64,000 nucleotides of DNA from Agelaius tricolor. Lineage: Eukaryota > Chordata > Aves > Passeriformes > Icteridae. Below the pieces are notes generated by a model. The model was not told the origin of the DNA, did not search any database, and saw only the letters and a list, made by a program, of their open reading frames with translations. The stretch is taken from positions 29,230,744 through 29,294,743 of the forward strand of contig JALJCS010000004.1 in NCBI GenBank assembly GCA_023055355.1. Direction: 5' to 3'. This document shows, piece after piece, positions 63,924 through 64,000 of this stretch; positions within the stretch are counted from its first letter, which is position 1, and the number at the start of each line of letters is the position of its first letter. The position numbers were made by a program, and so were the translations under genes.

Positions 63924-63936
63924 CCGCCCCGCCCCC
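63924..63936. promoter_or_regulatory. GC box directly beside the CRE
   Basis: CCGCCCCGCCCCC directly abuts the CRE with no spacer. The CRE-GC box pair suggests a compact proximal promoter element. Confidence 0.65.
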
Positions 63937-64000
63937 CGCACCCGGCGGCGCGCGGGTGTGCGTGCGGCGCGCGGCTCCGGAGCTCGGCCGGCGCGCGGCC

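Larger units (their letters stand above)
63705..64000. promoter_or_regulatory. CpG-island promoter (continues past window end)
   Basis: CpG dinucleotides, almost absent elsewhere, become very dense from about 63705 and especially 63820-64000 (GGCGGCGCGCGG and CGGCCGGCGCGCGGCC blocks). GC boxes (CCGCCCCGCC at 63868-63877 and 63924-63933) flank a full cAMP-response element. I see no TATA box. This composition is typical of a vertebrate CpG-island promoter. The direction is undecided. The transcript may start within or beyond the right edge and run rightward, or run leftward into this window, or both. No downstream coding exon can be identified, so the gene is not named. Confidence 0.85.

Noticed and set aside
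63715..63924. Arg/Gly-rich minus-strand frame in the CpG island as a possible first coding exon
   Set aside because: The apparent start codon is GTG, not ATG. The composition merely reflects GC-rich DNA, and no splice donor or domain supports it.

Overview
This window looks like avian nuclear DNA, probably from a neoavian bird and possibly a songbird. The evidence is the repeat content. At least eight CR1 LINE fragments end in, or begin with the complement of, the hallmark CR1 tail (repeated TTCTATGA / TCACAGAAT motifs). There is also one well-preserved avian-type retroviral LTR. No mammalian-type L1 or SINE is seen. The DNA is AT-rich and CpG-poor over about 63.7 kb, and only the last ~300 bp are strongly GC- and CpG-rich. 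I found no convincing protein-coding exon, tRNA, rRNA or CRISPR array. The window reads as a gene desert or a very long intron/upstream region ending at a CpG-island promoter cut by the right edge.

Layout. 1-9178: unassigned AT-rich DNA with one possible decayed LTR (677-1119) and a G/T-rich tract. 9179-9769: minus-strand solo LTR. 9770-27959: mostly unassigned, but with a 352-nt uninterrupted purine tract (16822-17173), a near-perfect 33-bp-stem hairpin (20929-21001) and a TATC/GATA palindrome. 27960-29150: two abutting CR1 fragments in opposite orientation, an old minus copy and a younger plus copy, followed by a second near-perfect hairpin (29240-29284). 33142-35222: the longest CR1 (minus, ~2.1 kb), still showing reverse-transcriptase motifs but frameshifted and with a damaged catalytic motif. 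38700-39581: plus CR1. 40592-40710: GGAA microsatellite. 50725-55400: four more CR1 pieces. 55401-63700: unassigned apart from an A/C-rich tract, a G-rich run and a hairpin. 63705-64000: CpG island with a perfect palindromic cAMP-response element and GC boxes.

Function. The only positive evidence of host gene function is the promoter-like CpG island at the right end. The gene it serves lies outside the window or is not recognisable inside it. All recognisable coding relics belong to dead CR1 retrotransposons. The most unusual structures are two near-perfect long hairpins, explained by no repeat family I recognise, and the very long purine-only strand. I do not see an operon-like or defence-like system here. 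Boundaries of repeats are estimates made by eye from remembered family features, without alignment.
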